From Streptosporangium sp. NBC_01495 (lineage in GTDB: Bacteria > Actinomycetota > Actinomycetes > Streptosporangiales > Streptosporangiaceae), in NCBI RefSeq assembly GCF_036250735.1, contig NZ_CP109430.1, positions 6,200,001-6,264,000 on the forward strand: DNA of 64,000 nucleotides, read 5' to 3'. Under the pieces are notes generated by a model, which saw only the letters and a program-made list of their open reading frames with translations, was not told the DNA's origin and did not search any database. This document shows positions 21,781 to 29,699 of this stretch, in pieces. The position numbers were made by a program, and so were the translations under genes. Numbering within the stretch: the first letter of the stretch is position 1; each line of letters starts with the position of its first letter.

Positions 21781-22739
21781 TGGTCGTTCCCCTTCAGCTG
21801 GGCGGGGGCCGCGGGCCGCCGCCTGACCGGCTCCGGTGTGGCCGCCGCCTCTGGGGCGTCCGGCAGCACCATGGTTCCTATGCCCTCGTCGGTGAAGATC
21901 TCCAGCAGCACCGAGTGGGGCACCCTGCCGTCGAGCACGTGGGCCCGTGGCACGCCGCCCTGGACGGCGGTCAGGCACGCCTCCATCTTGGGGATCATGC
22001 CGCTGGACAGGCCCGGCAGGAGCTTCTCCAGCTCGGTGGCGGACAGTTGCTCGATGATCTCGTTCTCGTCGGCGCCGGGACGCCAGTCGCGGTACAGGCC
22101 CTCGACGTCGGTCAGGACGATCAGCTTGGACGCCTGGAGCGCCACGGCGAGCGCGGCGGCGGCGGTGTCGGCGTTGACGTTGTAGACGGTGCCGTCGTCG
22201 CTGCGCGCGACCGAGGAGATCACCGGGATCCGCCCGTCGTCCAGCAGCGCCCGCACGGCTCCGGCCTCGACCCTGACAATGTCGCCGACCTGGCCGATGT
22301 CGACGCCGACGCCGTCGACGACGGCGTGCTTGCGCACGGCGGTGAACAGGTGGGCGTCCTCGCCGGACATGCCGATCGCGAACGGCCCGTGCCGGTTGAT
22401 CAGGCCGACCACGTCGCGGTTGACCTGGCCGACGAGGACCATCCTGACGACCCGCATGGCCTCGGGGGTGGTGACCCGCAGGCCGGCGGTGAAGGTGGAC
22501 TCGATGCCGAGCAGGTCGAGCTGGGCGTTGATCTGCGGTCCTCCCCCGTGCACGATCACGGGCCTGAGCCCGGCGTAGCGCAGGAAGACGACGTCGGCGG
22601 CGAACTTCTCGCGCAGGTGCTCCTCGGTCATCGCGTTGCCGCCGTACTTGATGACGACGGTCGTGCCGTGGAAGCTCGCGAGCCAGGGCAGCGCCTCGAT
22701 CAGCGTGGCGGCCTTCGTCAGGGCCTCGGCGCGCCTCAT
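21777..22739 (-). CDS. argB: Acetylglutamate kinase
   Basis: 320 residues from ATG 22739, overlapping the argJ stop as ATGA. It phosphorylates N-acetylglutamate. The amino-acid kinase marks are VVIKYGGNAM near residue 30, PVIVHGGGPQIN, INRHGPFAIGMSGEDA and YNVNADTAAAALA. The C-terminus is about 20 residues longer than usual, with an Ala/Pro-rich tail (EAAATPEPVRRRPAAPAQ). As in other arginine producers that recycle acetyl groups through ArgJ, this kinase is the usual feedback point (family knowledge). Confidence 0.97.
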   Translation of the reverse strand: MRRAEALTKAATLIEALPWLASFHGTTVVIKYGGNAMTEEHLREKFAADVVFLRYAGLRPVIVHGGGPQINAQLDLLGIESTFTAGLRVTTPEAMRVVRMVLVGQVNRDVVGLINRHGPFAIGMSGEDAHLFTAVRKHAVVDGVGVDIGQVGDIVRVEAGAVRALLDDGRIPVISSVARSDDGTVYNVNADTAAAALAVALQASKLIVLTDVEGLYRDWRPGADENEIIEQLSATELEKLLPGLSSGMIPKMEACLTAVQGGVPRAHVLDGRVPHSVLLEIFTDEGIGTMVLPDAPEAAATPEPVRRRPAAPAQLKGNDQ

Positions 22740-23890
22740 GTGGAGTACGCCGAGTTCTCGTGGACGTACGCCGCGGTGAGGTCGGTGGTGTGGATCGTCG
22801 CCGAGTGCGGCCCGGCCGACAGGTCGACGGTGATCGTCACCTCGCGCGGGGTGAGGTCGACCTTGGAGCGGTCGTCGCCCGCGGCGCCGCCCCTGCAGAT
22901 CCAGATGCCGTTGATGGCCACGTTGAGCCGGTCGGGTTCGAAGACGGCGTCGGTGGTGCCGACGGCCGAGAGCACCCGGCCCCAGTTGGGGTCCTCGCCG
23001 TAGATGGCGCACTTGAGGAGATTAGAGCGGGAGACGGCACGGCCGACGGTGACCGCGTCGTCCTCGGAGGCGGCGCCGACGACCTCGATGGCGATCGCCT
23101 TGGAGGCGCCCTCGGCGTCCATCAGCAGCTGGCGGGCGAGGTCGGCGCAGACCGCGAGGAGGACCTGCTCGAACTCGGCGAGGCCGGGGACGACTCCCGA
23201 GGCGCCGCTGGCCAGCAGCAGCACGGTGTCGTTGGTGGACATGCAGCCGTCGGCGTCGAGCCGGTCGAAGGTGACCCGGGTCACCTTGCGGAGCACCTCG
23301 TCGAGCCGCTCGGCGGGCAGGTCGGCATCGGTGGTGATCACCGACAGCATGGTGGCGAGGCCGGGGGCGAGCATGCCCGCGCCCTTGGCCATGCCGCCGA
23401 CCATGTAGCCGCCCGCGCCCTTCCTGAAGGAGATCTTCGAGACGGTGTCGGTGGTGCGGATGGCGTCGGCGGCGGCCAGGCCGCCGTCCCTGGCGAGCTG
23501 GGAGACCGCGAGGTCGACCCCGGCCAGCAGCGGGTCCATCGGCAGCCGCTCACCGATCAGGCCGGTGGAGCAGACCGCGACCTCCCCGGCCGAGTCGCCC
23601 AGTGCCGCGGCGACCTTCTCCGCGGTGGCGTGGGTGTCCTGGAAGCCGAGCGGCCCGGTGCAGGCGTTGGCGCCGCCGGAGTTGAGGACGACGGCGTGGA
23701 CCCGGCCGCCGGCCAGCACCTGCGCGGACCACAGGACCGGTGCGGCCTTCACCCGGTTGGCGGTGAAGACCCCGGCGGCGGCGCGCGAGGGGCCGTCGTT
23801 GACGACCAGTGCGAGGTCGCGGTCGACGCCGGACTTGATCCCGGCGTCGACACCCGACGCGCGGAAGCCGAGAGGGGCGGTCACGCTCAT
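22736..23890 (-). CDS. argJ: Glutamate N-acetyltransferase / amino-acid acetyltransferase
   Basis: 384 residues from ATG 23890 (ATGA overlap with argC). ArgJ moves the acetyl group from N-acetylornithine to glutamate and thereby recycles it. The self-cleavage site lies in AKGAGMLAPGLATMLSVITT, where the Thr before ML becomes the nucleophile of the beta subunit. The N-terminal GFRASGVDAGIK and the C-terminal NSAYST also match. The bacterial bifunctional enzymes can also use acetyl-CoA; the sequence alone does not settle which type this is. Confidence 0.97.
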   Translation of the reverse strand: MSVTAPLGFRASGVDAGIKSGVDRDLALVVNDGPSRAAAGVFTANRVKAAPVLWSAQVLAGGRVHAVVLNSGGANACTGPLGFQDTHATAEKVAAALGDSAGEVAVCSTGLIGERLPMDPLLAGVDLAVSQLARDGGLAAADAIRTTDTVSKISFRKGAGGYMVGGMAKGAGMLAPGLATMLSVITTDADLPAERLDEVLRKVTRVTFDRLDADGCMSTNDTVLLLASGASGVVPGLAEFEQVLLAVCADLARQLLMDAEGASKAIAIEVVGAASEDDAVTVGRAVSRSNLLKCAIYGEDPNWGRVLSAVGTTDAVFEPDRLNVAINGIWICRGGAAGDDRSKVDLTPREVTITVDLSAGPHSATIHTTDLTAAYVHENSAYST

Positions 23891-24909
23891 GGGGCGACTC
23901 CGTTGAGAGGAAGGCCGAGCTCTTCCGGCAGGCCGAGGGCGAGGTTGGCGCTCTGGATCGCGCCTCCGGCCGTGCCCTTGGTGAGGTTGTCGATGGCGAC
24001 GACGGCGACGACGCGGCCCGCGCGCTCGTCCAGGACGACCTGGAGGGCGGCGGTGTTGGCGCCGAGGGTCATCGAGGTCGCGGGCCACTGGCCCTCGGGG
24101 AGCAGCCGCAGGAACGGCTCGTCCTTGGTGGCGACCTCGTAGGCCTCGCGCAGAACCGCCGGGGTGAGGCCGGGTCTGGCGGGGGCGGTGCAGGTGGCGA
24201 GGATGCCGCGGCTCATCGGCACCAGCACGGGGGTGAAGGAGACGGTGACCGGCTCGCCCGCCAGCGGGGAGAGGTTCTGCTCCATCTCCGGGGTGTGCCG
24301 GTGGACGCCGCCGACGCCGTACGCGCTGGCGGAGCCCATCACCTCGCTGCCCAGGAGGTTCGGCTTGGGCGTCCTGCCCGCCCCGCTGGTGCCGCTGGCG
24401 GCGACCACCACCACGTCGGGCTCGACGAGACCGGCGGCGAAGGCAGGGAACATGGCCAGGGTGACGGCCGTCGGGTAGCACCCCGGCACGGCGATCCTCC
24501 GGGTGGCGCGCAGCTCCTCGCGCCGCCCCGGCAGCTCGGGCAGCCCGTACGGCCAGGTGCCCGCGTGGACGCCGCCGTAGAAGTGCTCCCAGGCGGCGGG
24601 GTCGGCGAGCCGGAAGTCGGCGCCGCAGTCGACCACGAGAGTGCCGTCGCCGAGCCGCTCGGCGACGGCGGCCGACTGCCCGTGCGGCAGGGCGAGGAAG
24701 ACGAGATCGTGGCCGCCGAGGGTCTCGGGGGTGGTCTCCAGCAGGACCCTGTCGGCCAGCGGGGCCAGGTGTGGCTGGTGGGCGCCGAGGGCGGTGCCCG
24801 CGCTCGAGGCCGCCGTCAGCGCGCCGATCTCGATGCCGGGGTGGGACAGCAGCAGGCGCAGGAGCTCACCTCCGGCGTAGCCGCTGGCACCCGCGATCGC
24901 CGCTCTCAT
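23887..24909 (-). CDS. argC: N-acetyl-gamma-glutamyl-phosphate reductase
   Basis: 340 residues from ATG 24909. A longer frame begins at ATG 24936, but that start lies inside the ARG box, while GGGGGGAC stands just before 24909, so 24909 is preferred. The NADP-binding AAIAGASGYAGGELLRLL opens the protein. The catalytic cysteine is in AVPGCYPTAV, and GTSGAGRTPKPNLL and EVMGSASAYGVGGVHRHTPE are the usual active-site loops. It is the first gene of argCJBDFR. Confidence 0.97.
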   Translation of the reverse strand: MRAAIAGASGYAGGELLRLLLSHPGIEIGALTAASSAGTALGAHQPHLAPLADRVLLETTPETLGGHDLVFLALPHGQSAAVAERLGDGTLVVDCGADFRLADPAAWEHFYGGVHAGTWPYGLPELPGRREELRATRRIAVPGCYPTAVTLAMFPAFAAGLVEPDVVVVAASGTSGAGRTPKPNLLGSEVMGSASAYGVGGVHRHTPEMEQNLSPLAGEPVTVSFTPVLVPMSRGILATCTAPARPGLTPAVLREAYEVATKDEPFLRLLPEGQWPATSMTLGANTAALQVVLDERAGRVVAVVAIDNLTKGTAGGAIQSANLALGLPEELGLPLNGVAP

Positions 24910-24923
24910 CCGTCCCCCCGATG

Positions 24924-24941
24924 TCTGCATGTTCATGCATT
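24924..24941. promoter_or_regulatory. ARG box (ArgR operator) before argC
   Basis: On the minus strand the 18 bases read AATGCATGAACATGCAGA, which fits the ARG-box consensus AWTGCATRWWYATGCAWT except the last two positions. It lies 15 bases upstream of the argC start codon. A weaker half-site (ATGCATAATCTT) lies near 24963-24974. This predicts repression of the cluster by ArgR plus arginine. Confidence 0.8.
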
Positions 24942-25121
24942 GCTACTCATGGACTTACTAGAAAGATTATGCATCTTGGAGGATTGCCATGCAAGCCGAT
25001 ACGACAGAGGGCTCCAACGCTCAGAAACGCCGCACTCGGCTGGAAACACCGCGAAAATCGCGCTTCACGGCCGGTGAACGCGGGCACGAGGTCATCGGGC
25101 ATGTTTCGGCACTGTTGCACG

Positions 25122-25137
25122 TACCTACCGGTCGGTA
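25122..25137. promoter_or_regulatory. Palindromic operator (TetR-type) before the acyl-CoA synthetase gene
   Basis: TACCTACCGGTCGGTA is a 16-base near-perfect palindrome (one mismatched pair) with the ACCGGT-centre typical of TetR-family operators. A possible -35 TTGCAC lies at 25115-25120 directly before it, so a bound protein would cover the promoter. No regulator gene is nearby; the assignment is by pattern only. Confidence 0.5.
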
Positions 25138-25179
25138 TCGTAACGTTTCCGGTCCCTCAGCCTCCGGGAGTACGAACGC

Positions 25180-26844
25180 ATGACTGTCACCCACGACCAG
25201 GTTCGGGCCCAGCTCACCGGCCCAGGGCAGCTTTTCGAGACGGAAGAGGTCCTCAGCCACGGCGGGACCGTCAAAACCTGGAAGCACGCGCCCCGCGACT
25301 TCCGGGCACTCCTTGAGACGAGCAGGTTCCACGGCGACAAGGTCTTCCTGACGTACGAGGACGAGCACCTCACCTACGAGGAGCACTTCCGGCGGGCCGC
25401 CACGCTCGCGCGACGCCTGGTGGACGAGTACGGCGTGGTCAAGGGCGACCGGGTGGCCATCGCCATGCGCAACTACCCCGAGTGGGTGATCGCCTTCTCC
25501 GCCACACTGGCCGCCGGGGCGATAGCCGTGCCGCTCAACGCGTGGTGGACGCCGCAGGAGCTGGGGTACGGGCTGTCGGACTCCGGGGCCAAGGTGCTGA
25601 TCGCCGACGGCGAGCGGGCGTCCGGGCTCACCGGATCGGGCCCGGCGCTGATCGTGACCCGCGGCGAGGCGCCCGAGGGCGCCCGCTCCTTCGAGGACGT
25701 GATGGGCGAGGTGGAGGCGGGCGCGACACTGCCGCCGGTCGAACTCTCCCCCGAGGACCCGGCGACGATCTTCTACACCTCCGGCACCACGGGCCGCCCC
25801 AAGGGCGCGCTCGGCAGCCACCGCAACCTCGGGCAGTCGCCGATGACCGTCGCCTACAGCCTGTACCGCAGCGTGATCAAGGCGGGCAGGGACCCGGGCG
25901 AGGCGGCCGGACAGCGGCGGGTCACCCTGCTCACCGTGCCGCTCTTCCACGTCACCGGTTGCTTCGCGGTGATGACCACCACCATGTTCACCGGGGGTGG
26001 CCTGGTGCTGATGCACAAGTGGGACCCGGACCGCGCACTGGAGCTGATCGAACGCGAGAGGATCACCGGGCTCACCGGCGTGCCCACCAACGTGTGGCAG
26101 CTCCTGTCGCATCCCGACCTGAACAAGTACGACATCTCCAGCCTCAGCGGTCTCGGGTACGGCGGTGCCCCCGCCCCTCCGAAGCTGCTGGAGCGCATCA
26201 CCGAGCAGCTGCCCAACCGCGCCCCCTCCAACGGCTACGGCATGACCGAGACCACCGCGCTCGCCATCGGCAACGCCGGAGCCGACTACCTGGCCAAGCC
26301 CGACAGTATCGGCCTGCCGATGGCCGTGGTCGAGGTGAGGATCACCGACCCCGTCGGCGGCGAACTACCGGTCGGCACGGTTGGCGAGCTCTGCCTGCGC
26401 GGCCCGAACGTCATCCTGGGCTACTGGAACCGGCCGGAGGCCACCGCGGAGACCTTCGTCGGCGGCTGGCTGCACACCGGTGACCTGGCCAGGGTGGACG
26501 AGGAGGGGTTCGTGTTCATCGTGGACCGGGCCAAGGACATGGTCATCCGCGGCGGCGAGAACGTCTACTGCGCCGAGGTCGAGGCCGCCCTGTTCGAGCA
26601 CCCGGCGGTCGAGGACGCCGCGGTGATCGGGATCCCCCACGACGAGCTGGGCGAGGAGGTCGGCGTGGTGCTCCGGCTGTCGTCCCCGGCGACCGACGAG
26701 GAGCTGCGGGCCTTCCTGCGCGAACGGATCGCCCCCTTCAAGGTCCCGGTCAGGTTCTGGGTGCGCGAGACGGAGCTTCCCCGCAATCCCGGCGGCAAGA
26801 TCCTCAAGACCCGTCTGCGCCAGGAGGTCCTGGGCCCTTCCTGA
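25180..26844 (+). CDS. Acyl-CoA synthetase (ANL superfamily)
   Basis: 554 residues from ATG 25180 with GGGAG nine bases upstream. The enzyme activates a carboxylic acid, probably a fatty acid, to acyl-AMP and then acyl-CoA. Core motifs are in order: A3 TIFYTSGTTGRPKGA near residue 192, A5 NGYGMTETTA near 348, A7 GGWLHTGD near 428, A8 DRAKDMVIRGGENVYCAEVE (the hinge) near 447, and A10 PRNPGGKILK with the catalytic lysine. It is cytoplasmic. The chain length or substrate cannot be read off. A fatty-acid regulator of the TetR type might control it through the palindrome upstream. The last codons are part of a tandem repeat. Confidence 0.93.
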   Translation: MTVTHDQVRAQLTGPGQLFETEEVLSHGGTVKTWKHAPRDFRALLETSRFHGDKVFLTYEDEHLTYEEHFRRAATLARRLVDEYGVVKGDRVAIAMRNYPEWVIAFSATLAAGAIAVPLNAWWTPQELGYGLSDSGAKVLIADGERASGLTGSGPALIVTRGEAPEGARSFEDVMGEVEAGATLPPVELSPEDPATIFYTSGTTGRPKGALGSHRNLGQSPMTVAYSLYRSVIKAGRDPGEAAGQRRVTLLTVPLFHVTGCFAVMTTTMFTGGGLVLMHKWDPDRALELIERERITGLTGVPTNVWQLLSHPDLNKYDISSLSGLGYGGAPAPPKLLERITEQLPNRAPSNGYGMTETTALAIGNAGADYLAKPDSIGLPMAVVEVRITDPVGGELPVGTVGELCLRGPNVILGYWNRPEATAETFVGGWLHTGDLARVDEEGFVFIVDRAKDMVIRGGENVYCAEVEAALFEHPAVEDAAVIGIPHDELGEEVGVVLRLSSPATDEELRAFLRERIAPFKVPVRFWVRETELPRNPGGKILKTRLRQEVLGPS

Positions 26845-26972
26845 CACCCGCTCCGCGCCAGGAAGTCCTTGAGCCGCTGACACCCGCCCCGCGTCAGGAG
26901 GTTTCCCGGCCCCTGGACACCCGCTCCGCGCCAGGAGGTTCTCCCTGACCCCCTGACCCCCTGACGCCCGCC
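26821..26972 (+). repeat. Tandem copies of the acyl-CoA synthetase 3' end
   Basis: Four copies begin with CAGGAGGT or CAGGAAGT at 26821, 26859, 26895 and 26932 (38, 36, 37 and about 40 bases). The first contains the last eight codons and the stop TGA (26842-26844) of the gene. Copies two and three keep the TGACACCCGCNCCGCG core (the third with GGACACC). The fourth decays into short CCCCCTGA triplications. The remainder up to 27103 contains no gene. Confidence 0.85.
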
Positions 26973-27103
26973 GGACGCCGCTCCGCCCCGTCTCCGTCGC
27001 CGTGCGCCCGGCGACGGAGAGCGGCTTCCCCGCGCCCGGCCCGGCGGTGACCTGCCGGAAAACGACTTGCCTTCGCGTAGATCACCACCGAAACTAGCTG
27101 TTC

Positions 27104-28408
27104 GTGCCGGAAAACGCCGATCGACCGATCAGAACCCTGCTTCGCCATCTGGCGATGGATCTCAGCCCCCTTCGTGACTCGCGCGACTTCCGGCTGCTCT
27201 TCGGCTCCGGCGTCATCACGATGTTCGGCACCTTCCTGACGCTGGTCGCGGTCCCGCTGCAGATGAAGGAGCTAACCGGCTCCTACCTGGCGGTCGGCCT
27301 AGTCAGCGTGGCCGAGTTCGTCCCGATGGTGGTGTGCGGGCTCTGGGGCGGGGCGATCGCCGACGCCCTCGACCGGCGCAAGATCATTCTTCTCACCGAG
27401 GTGGGACTCTGCCTCACGGTCACGATCCTGACCGTCAACGCGCTGCTGCCGAAACCGCAGATCTGGGTGCTGTACGTGGTCGGCGCGCTCTCGGCCGGGC
27501 TGGGCAGCCTGCAGCGGCCCAGCCTGGAGTCGCTGATGCCTCGCGTGGTCAGGCACGACCAGCTGACCGCGGCCGCCGCCCTCGGCGCCTTCCGCTGGAA
27601 CCTGGGCGCCATCGTCGCCCCGGGCCTCAGCGGCCTGATCGCGGCCTGGTTCGGCGTCGCCGTCGCGTACGGCGTCAACGTGGTGACCTTCCTGGTGTCC
27701 CTGGTCCTGCTGTGGATGGTCCGAGCCCAGCCGCGGCCGGAGGACACCCCCGCGGCCTCGATCAGGTCCCTGGTCGAGGGGGTCCGCTACGCCGTGGGCC
27801 GTCCCGACCTGATGGGCACCTACCTGGTCGACATCGCCGCGATGATCTTCGCGTTCTCCACCGCCCTGTATCCGTTCCTCGCCGACGAGCTGGGCGCCCC
27901 CGAGGCCCTGGGGCTCTTCTTCTCCGCCTCCGCCATCGGCTCGCTGATCGCCTCGGTCACCTCCGGCTGGACCAAAAACGTGCACCGGCACGGTCTCGGC
28001 GTGATCGTCGCGGCGGCCGTGTGGGGCGTCGCGGTGGCGCTGGCGGCGCTGATGCCCAGCGTCTGGGGCATCTTCGCCTTCCTCGCCGTGGCCGGGGCCG
28101 CCGACATGATCAGCGGTGTCTTCCGCTCGACCATCTGGAACCAGACCATCCCCGACGAGTTCCGCGGCCGCCTGGCGGGCATCGAACTGCTCTCGTACAC
28201 CAGCGGCCCGATGCTCGGCAACGCCAGAGCCGGCCTGATGGCCCAGCTCGGCGGGACCCGCTTCTCCCTCGGCGCCGGCGGCCTGCTGTGCGTCGGCGCG
28301 GTGGCCGCGATGGCCGCGCTGCTGCCGAGGTTCCGCGACTACGACGCCCGCATCGACGAGCACGCGATCAGGGAGCGCGCCCGCCGCGAGGAGGCCGCCC
28401 GCGCCTGA
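27104..28408 (+). CDS. MFS transporter
   Basis: 434 residues from GTG 27104; ATG 27155 (MDLSPLRDSRDFRLLF) is an alternative start and is where homology probably begins. About 12 hydrophobic segments are visible, from FGSGVITMFGTFLTLVAVPL to GAGGLLCVGAVAAMAALLP. The intracellular loop motif GAIADALDRRKI (between TM2 and TM3) is the MFS motif A. The DSRDFRLLF start resembles the EntS/MFS_3 group of exporters, which can carry siderophores or drugs; the substrate is unknown. No Shine-Dalgarno stands before GTG 27104. A possible -10 lies seven bases earlier, so the mRNA may be leaderless (inference). Confidence 0.9.
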   Translation: MPENADRPIRTLLRHLAMDLSPLRDSRDFRLLFGSGVITMFGTFLTLVAVPLQMKELTGSYLAVGLVSVAEFVPMVVCGLWGGAIADALDRRKIILLTEVGLCLTVTILTVNALLPKPQIWVLYVVGALSAGLGSLQRPSLESLMPRVVRHDQLTAAAALGAFRWNLGAIVAPGLSGLIAAWFGVAVAYGVNVVTFLVSLVLLWMVRAQPRPEDTPAASIRSLVEGVRYAVGRPDLMGTYLVDIAAMIFAFSTALYPFLADELGAPEALGLFFSASAIGSLIASVTSGWTKNVHRHGLGVIVAAAVWGVAVALAALMPSVWGIFAFLAVAGAADMISGVFRSTIWNQTIPDEFRGRLAGIELLSYTSGPMLGNARAGLMAQLGGTRFSLGAGGLLCVGAVAAMAALLPRFRDYDARIDEHAIRERARREEAARA

Positions 28409-28442
28409 CACCGGGCACCGGGCACCGGGCACCGGGCACCGG
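28409..28442. repeat. Short tandem repeat of CACCGGG
   Basis: Five copies of the 7-base unit CACCGGG follow directly after the MFS stop codon (28406-28408); the last copy lacks its final G. It ends about 45 bases before the Uma2 start, so copy-number change would alter the spacing between the two genes. Confidence 0.9.
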
Positions 28443-28485
28443 CAAGTATCCTCACGGAACGGAATCCCATTGCTACTGTGAGGGC

Positions 28486-29091
28486 ATGACGGTCGACGTA
28501 CGGAGCCTCGAGATGACTGAGTCCTCGCTGCCCGACTGGGCCTTCCCCCCACCGGAAGGGTTCGTCGCGGAGGATCTCGATCGCATTCCGCAATTGCCTG
28601 CACACACAGAGTTAATCGATGGAAGCCTGGTCTTCGTGAGTCCTCAGGCTTCTTTTCACACGCGCACCATGTATCTCCTGGAAGCGGGTCTTCACCGGAC
28701 CATTCCGGAAGATCTTCGAGCGCGCCGGGAGATGAGCGTCGTGCTGGGTACGCGCCAGCGGCCCGAACCCGACATAAGCGTCATCCACGCCTCCGCCGAG
28801 CACAGCCCGGAGCAAACCTTCTACCGGGCCGAGGACGTCGTGCTGGCCGTGGAGGTCATCTCCCCCGACTCCAGGGGCCGCGACCGCGACCGCAAGCCGG
28901 TGCTGTACGCCGAGGCGGGTATCGCGCACTTCTGGCTGGTCGAGAACCAGTCAGGAAGGCCCGCGATCTACGTCTACGAGCTCGACCCGGTCGCCAGGTC
29001 CTACGTTCTCACCGGCATCCACCATGACCGACTCAAGATCTCGGCGCCGTTCGACATCGACATCGACCTGACGGGGATCGACCGGCTCTAG
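28486..29091 (+). CDS. Uma2 (DUF820) family putative endonuclease
   Basis: 201 residues from ATG 28486, just after GAGG. The fold is the Uma2/DUF820 PD-(D/E)XK type: LIDGSLVFVSPQASFHTRT, then EPDISVI (acidic residue) and AVEVISPDSRGRDRDRKPVLYAEAGIAHFWLVE, which carries the E-x-S-P-x-x-x-x-x-D-x-x-K pattern. Such proteins are abundant in actinomycetes and cyanobacteria and often stand alone. Their role is not established. Base composition of the first half is lower in GC than neighbours (AATTGCCTGCACACACAGAG), which may indicate acquisition. Confidence 0.85.
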   Translation: MTVDVRSLEMTESSLPDWAFPPPEGFVAEDLDRIPQLPAHTELIDGSLVFVSPQASFHTRTMYLLEAGLHRTIPEDLRARREMSVVLGTRQRPEPDISVIHASAEHSPEQTFYRAEDVVLAVEVISPDSRGRDRDRKPVLYAEAGIAHFWLVENQSGRPAIYVYELDPVARSYVLTGIHHDRLKISAPFDIDIDLTGIDRL

Positions 29092-29099
29092 GGTCCGGC

Positions 29100-29215
29100 C
29101 CCAGGCGGCGCTCACCGCCGCCCGGGGCAGGCTCCGCCACACCGCCCGGACATCCCCGTCGGCTGCGGACTTCGCCGCACCGCCCAGACGTCCCGCCGTA
29201 GGCTCCGCCGAACCG
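29100..29215. repeat. Imperfect tandem repeat downstream of the Uma2 gene
   Basis: Three imperfect units of about 34-40 bases. Each contains GGCTCCGCC or GGACTTCGCC, followed by ACACCGCCCGGACATCC or the similar GCACCGCCCAGACGTCC and GAACCGCCAGACGTCC. They lie between the convergent Uma2 and RraB-like genes. No gene or clear terminator is visible in the gap. Confidence 0.7.
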
Positions 29216-29282
29216 CCAGACGTCCGCCGCTCGTCACGAGCTTCGCCTCTCCGCACGGGAGTCCGCCGGACGAGGCCGTGCC

Positions 29283-29528
29283 TCACCCGCTCTCGCGCCA
29301 GCCGTCGTACTCCTCGGCCAGCGCCTCCAGGCGGGCCACGCCCTCCGGCGGCAGTGCCCCGGAGGGGTCCTCGACCACCACCAGCCACTGGGCGTCCTCG
29401 GCGTCGTCCTCGCCCGCGAGGGTCTCCCTGACCACCGCGGGCACGCCGATCACCGGAAACTCCCCGGCCACGGTCTCGGCGACCTCCTCGGCGTCGTCGC
29501 GCTCGGCGAACACCAGCAGATGCCTCAT
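29283..29528 (-). CDS. Small RraB-like protein
   Basis: 81 residues from ATG 29528, preceded by GGGAGGGGGC. The sequence MRHLLVFAERDDAEEVAETV starts a beta-alpha pattern. It continues QWLVVVEDPSGALPPEGVAR and ends EALAEEYDGWRESG, the usual C-terminus of RraB-type (ribonuclease E inhibitor) domain proteins. The family binds RNase E or acts elsewhere; a role here is not proven. The longer frame to 29642 lacks family similarity. Confidence 0.65.
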   Translation of the reverse strand: MRHLLVFAERDDAEEVAETVAGEFPVIGVPAVVRETLAGEDDAEDAQWLVVVEDPSGALPPEGVARLEALAEEYDGWRESG

Positions 29529-29662
29529 CGCCCCCTCCCGGGGAAAGGCTCTTCTCCGCTCCGGGTGAGCAGTCCGCCCCGAGCGACCGGCGAGTACGTC
29601 ATCGTCGCCTCCTGAAGGAGAATCCACCCGGGACGCGAACATCCCGCCCCGGTACGGCGAAA

Positions 29663-29690
29663 AGGGGCCCGGGACACGCCCCGGGCCCCT
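29663..29690 (-). terminator. Terminator of the pheST operon
   Basis: An 11-base stem AGGGGCCCGGG (29663-29673) with CCCGGGCCCCT (29680-29690) lies just after the pheT stop codon. On the minus strand it is followed by a short T-run (TTTTCG). Confidence 0.85.
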
Positions 29691-29699
29691 CGCGACCGG

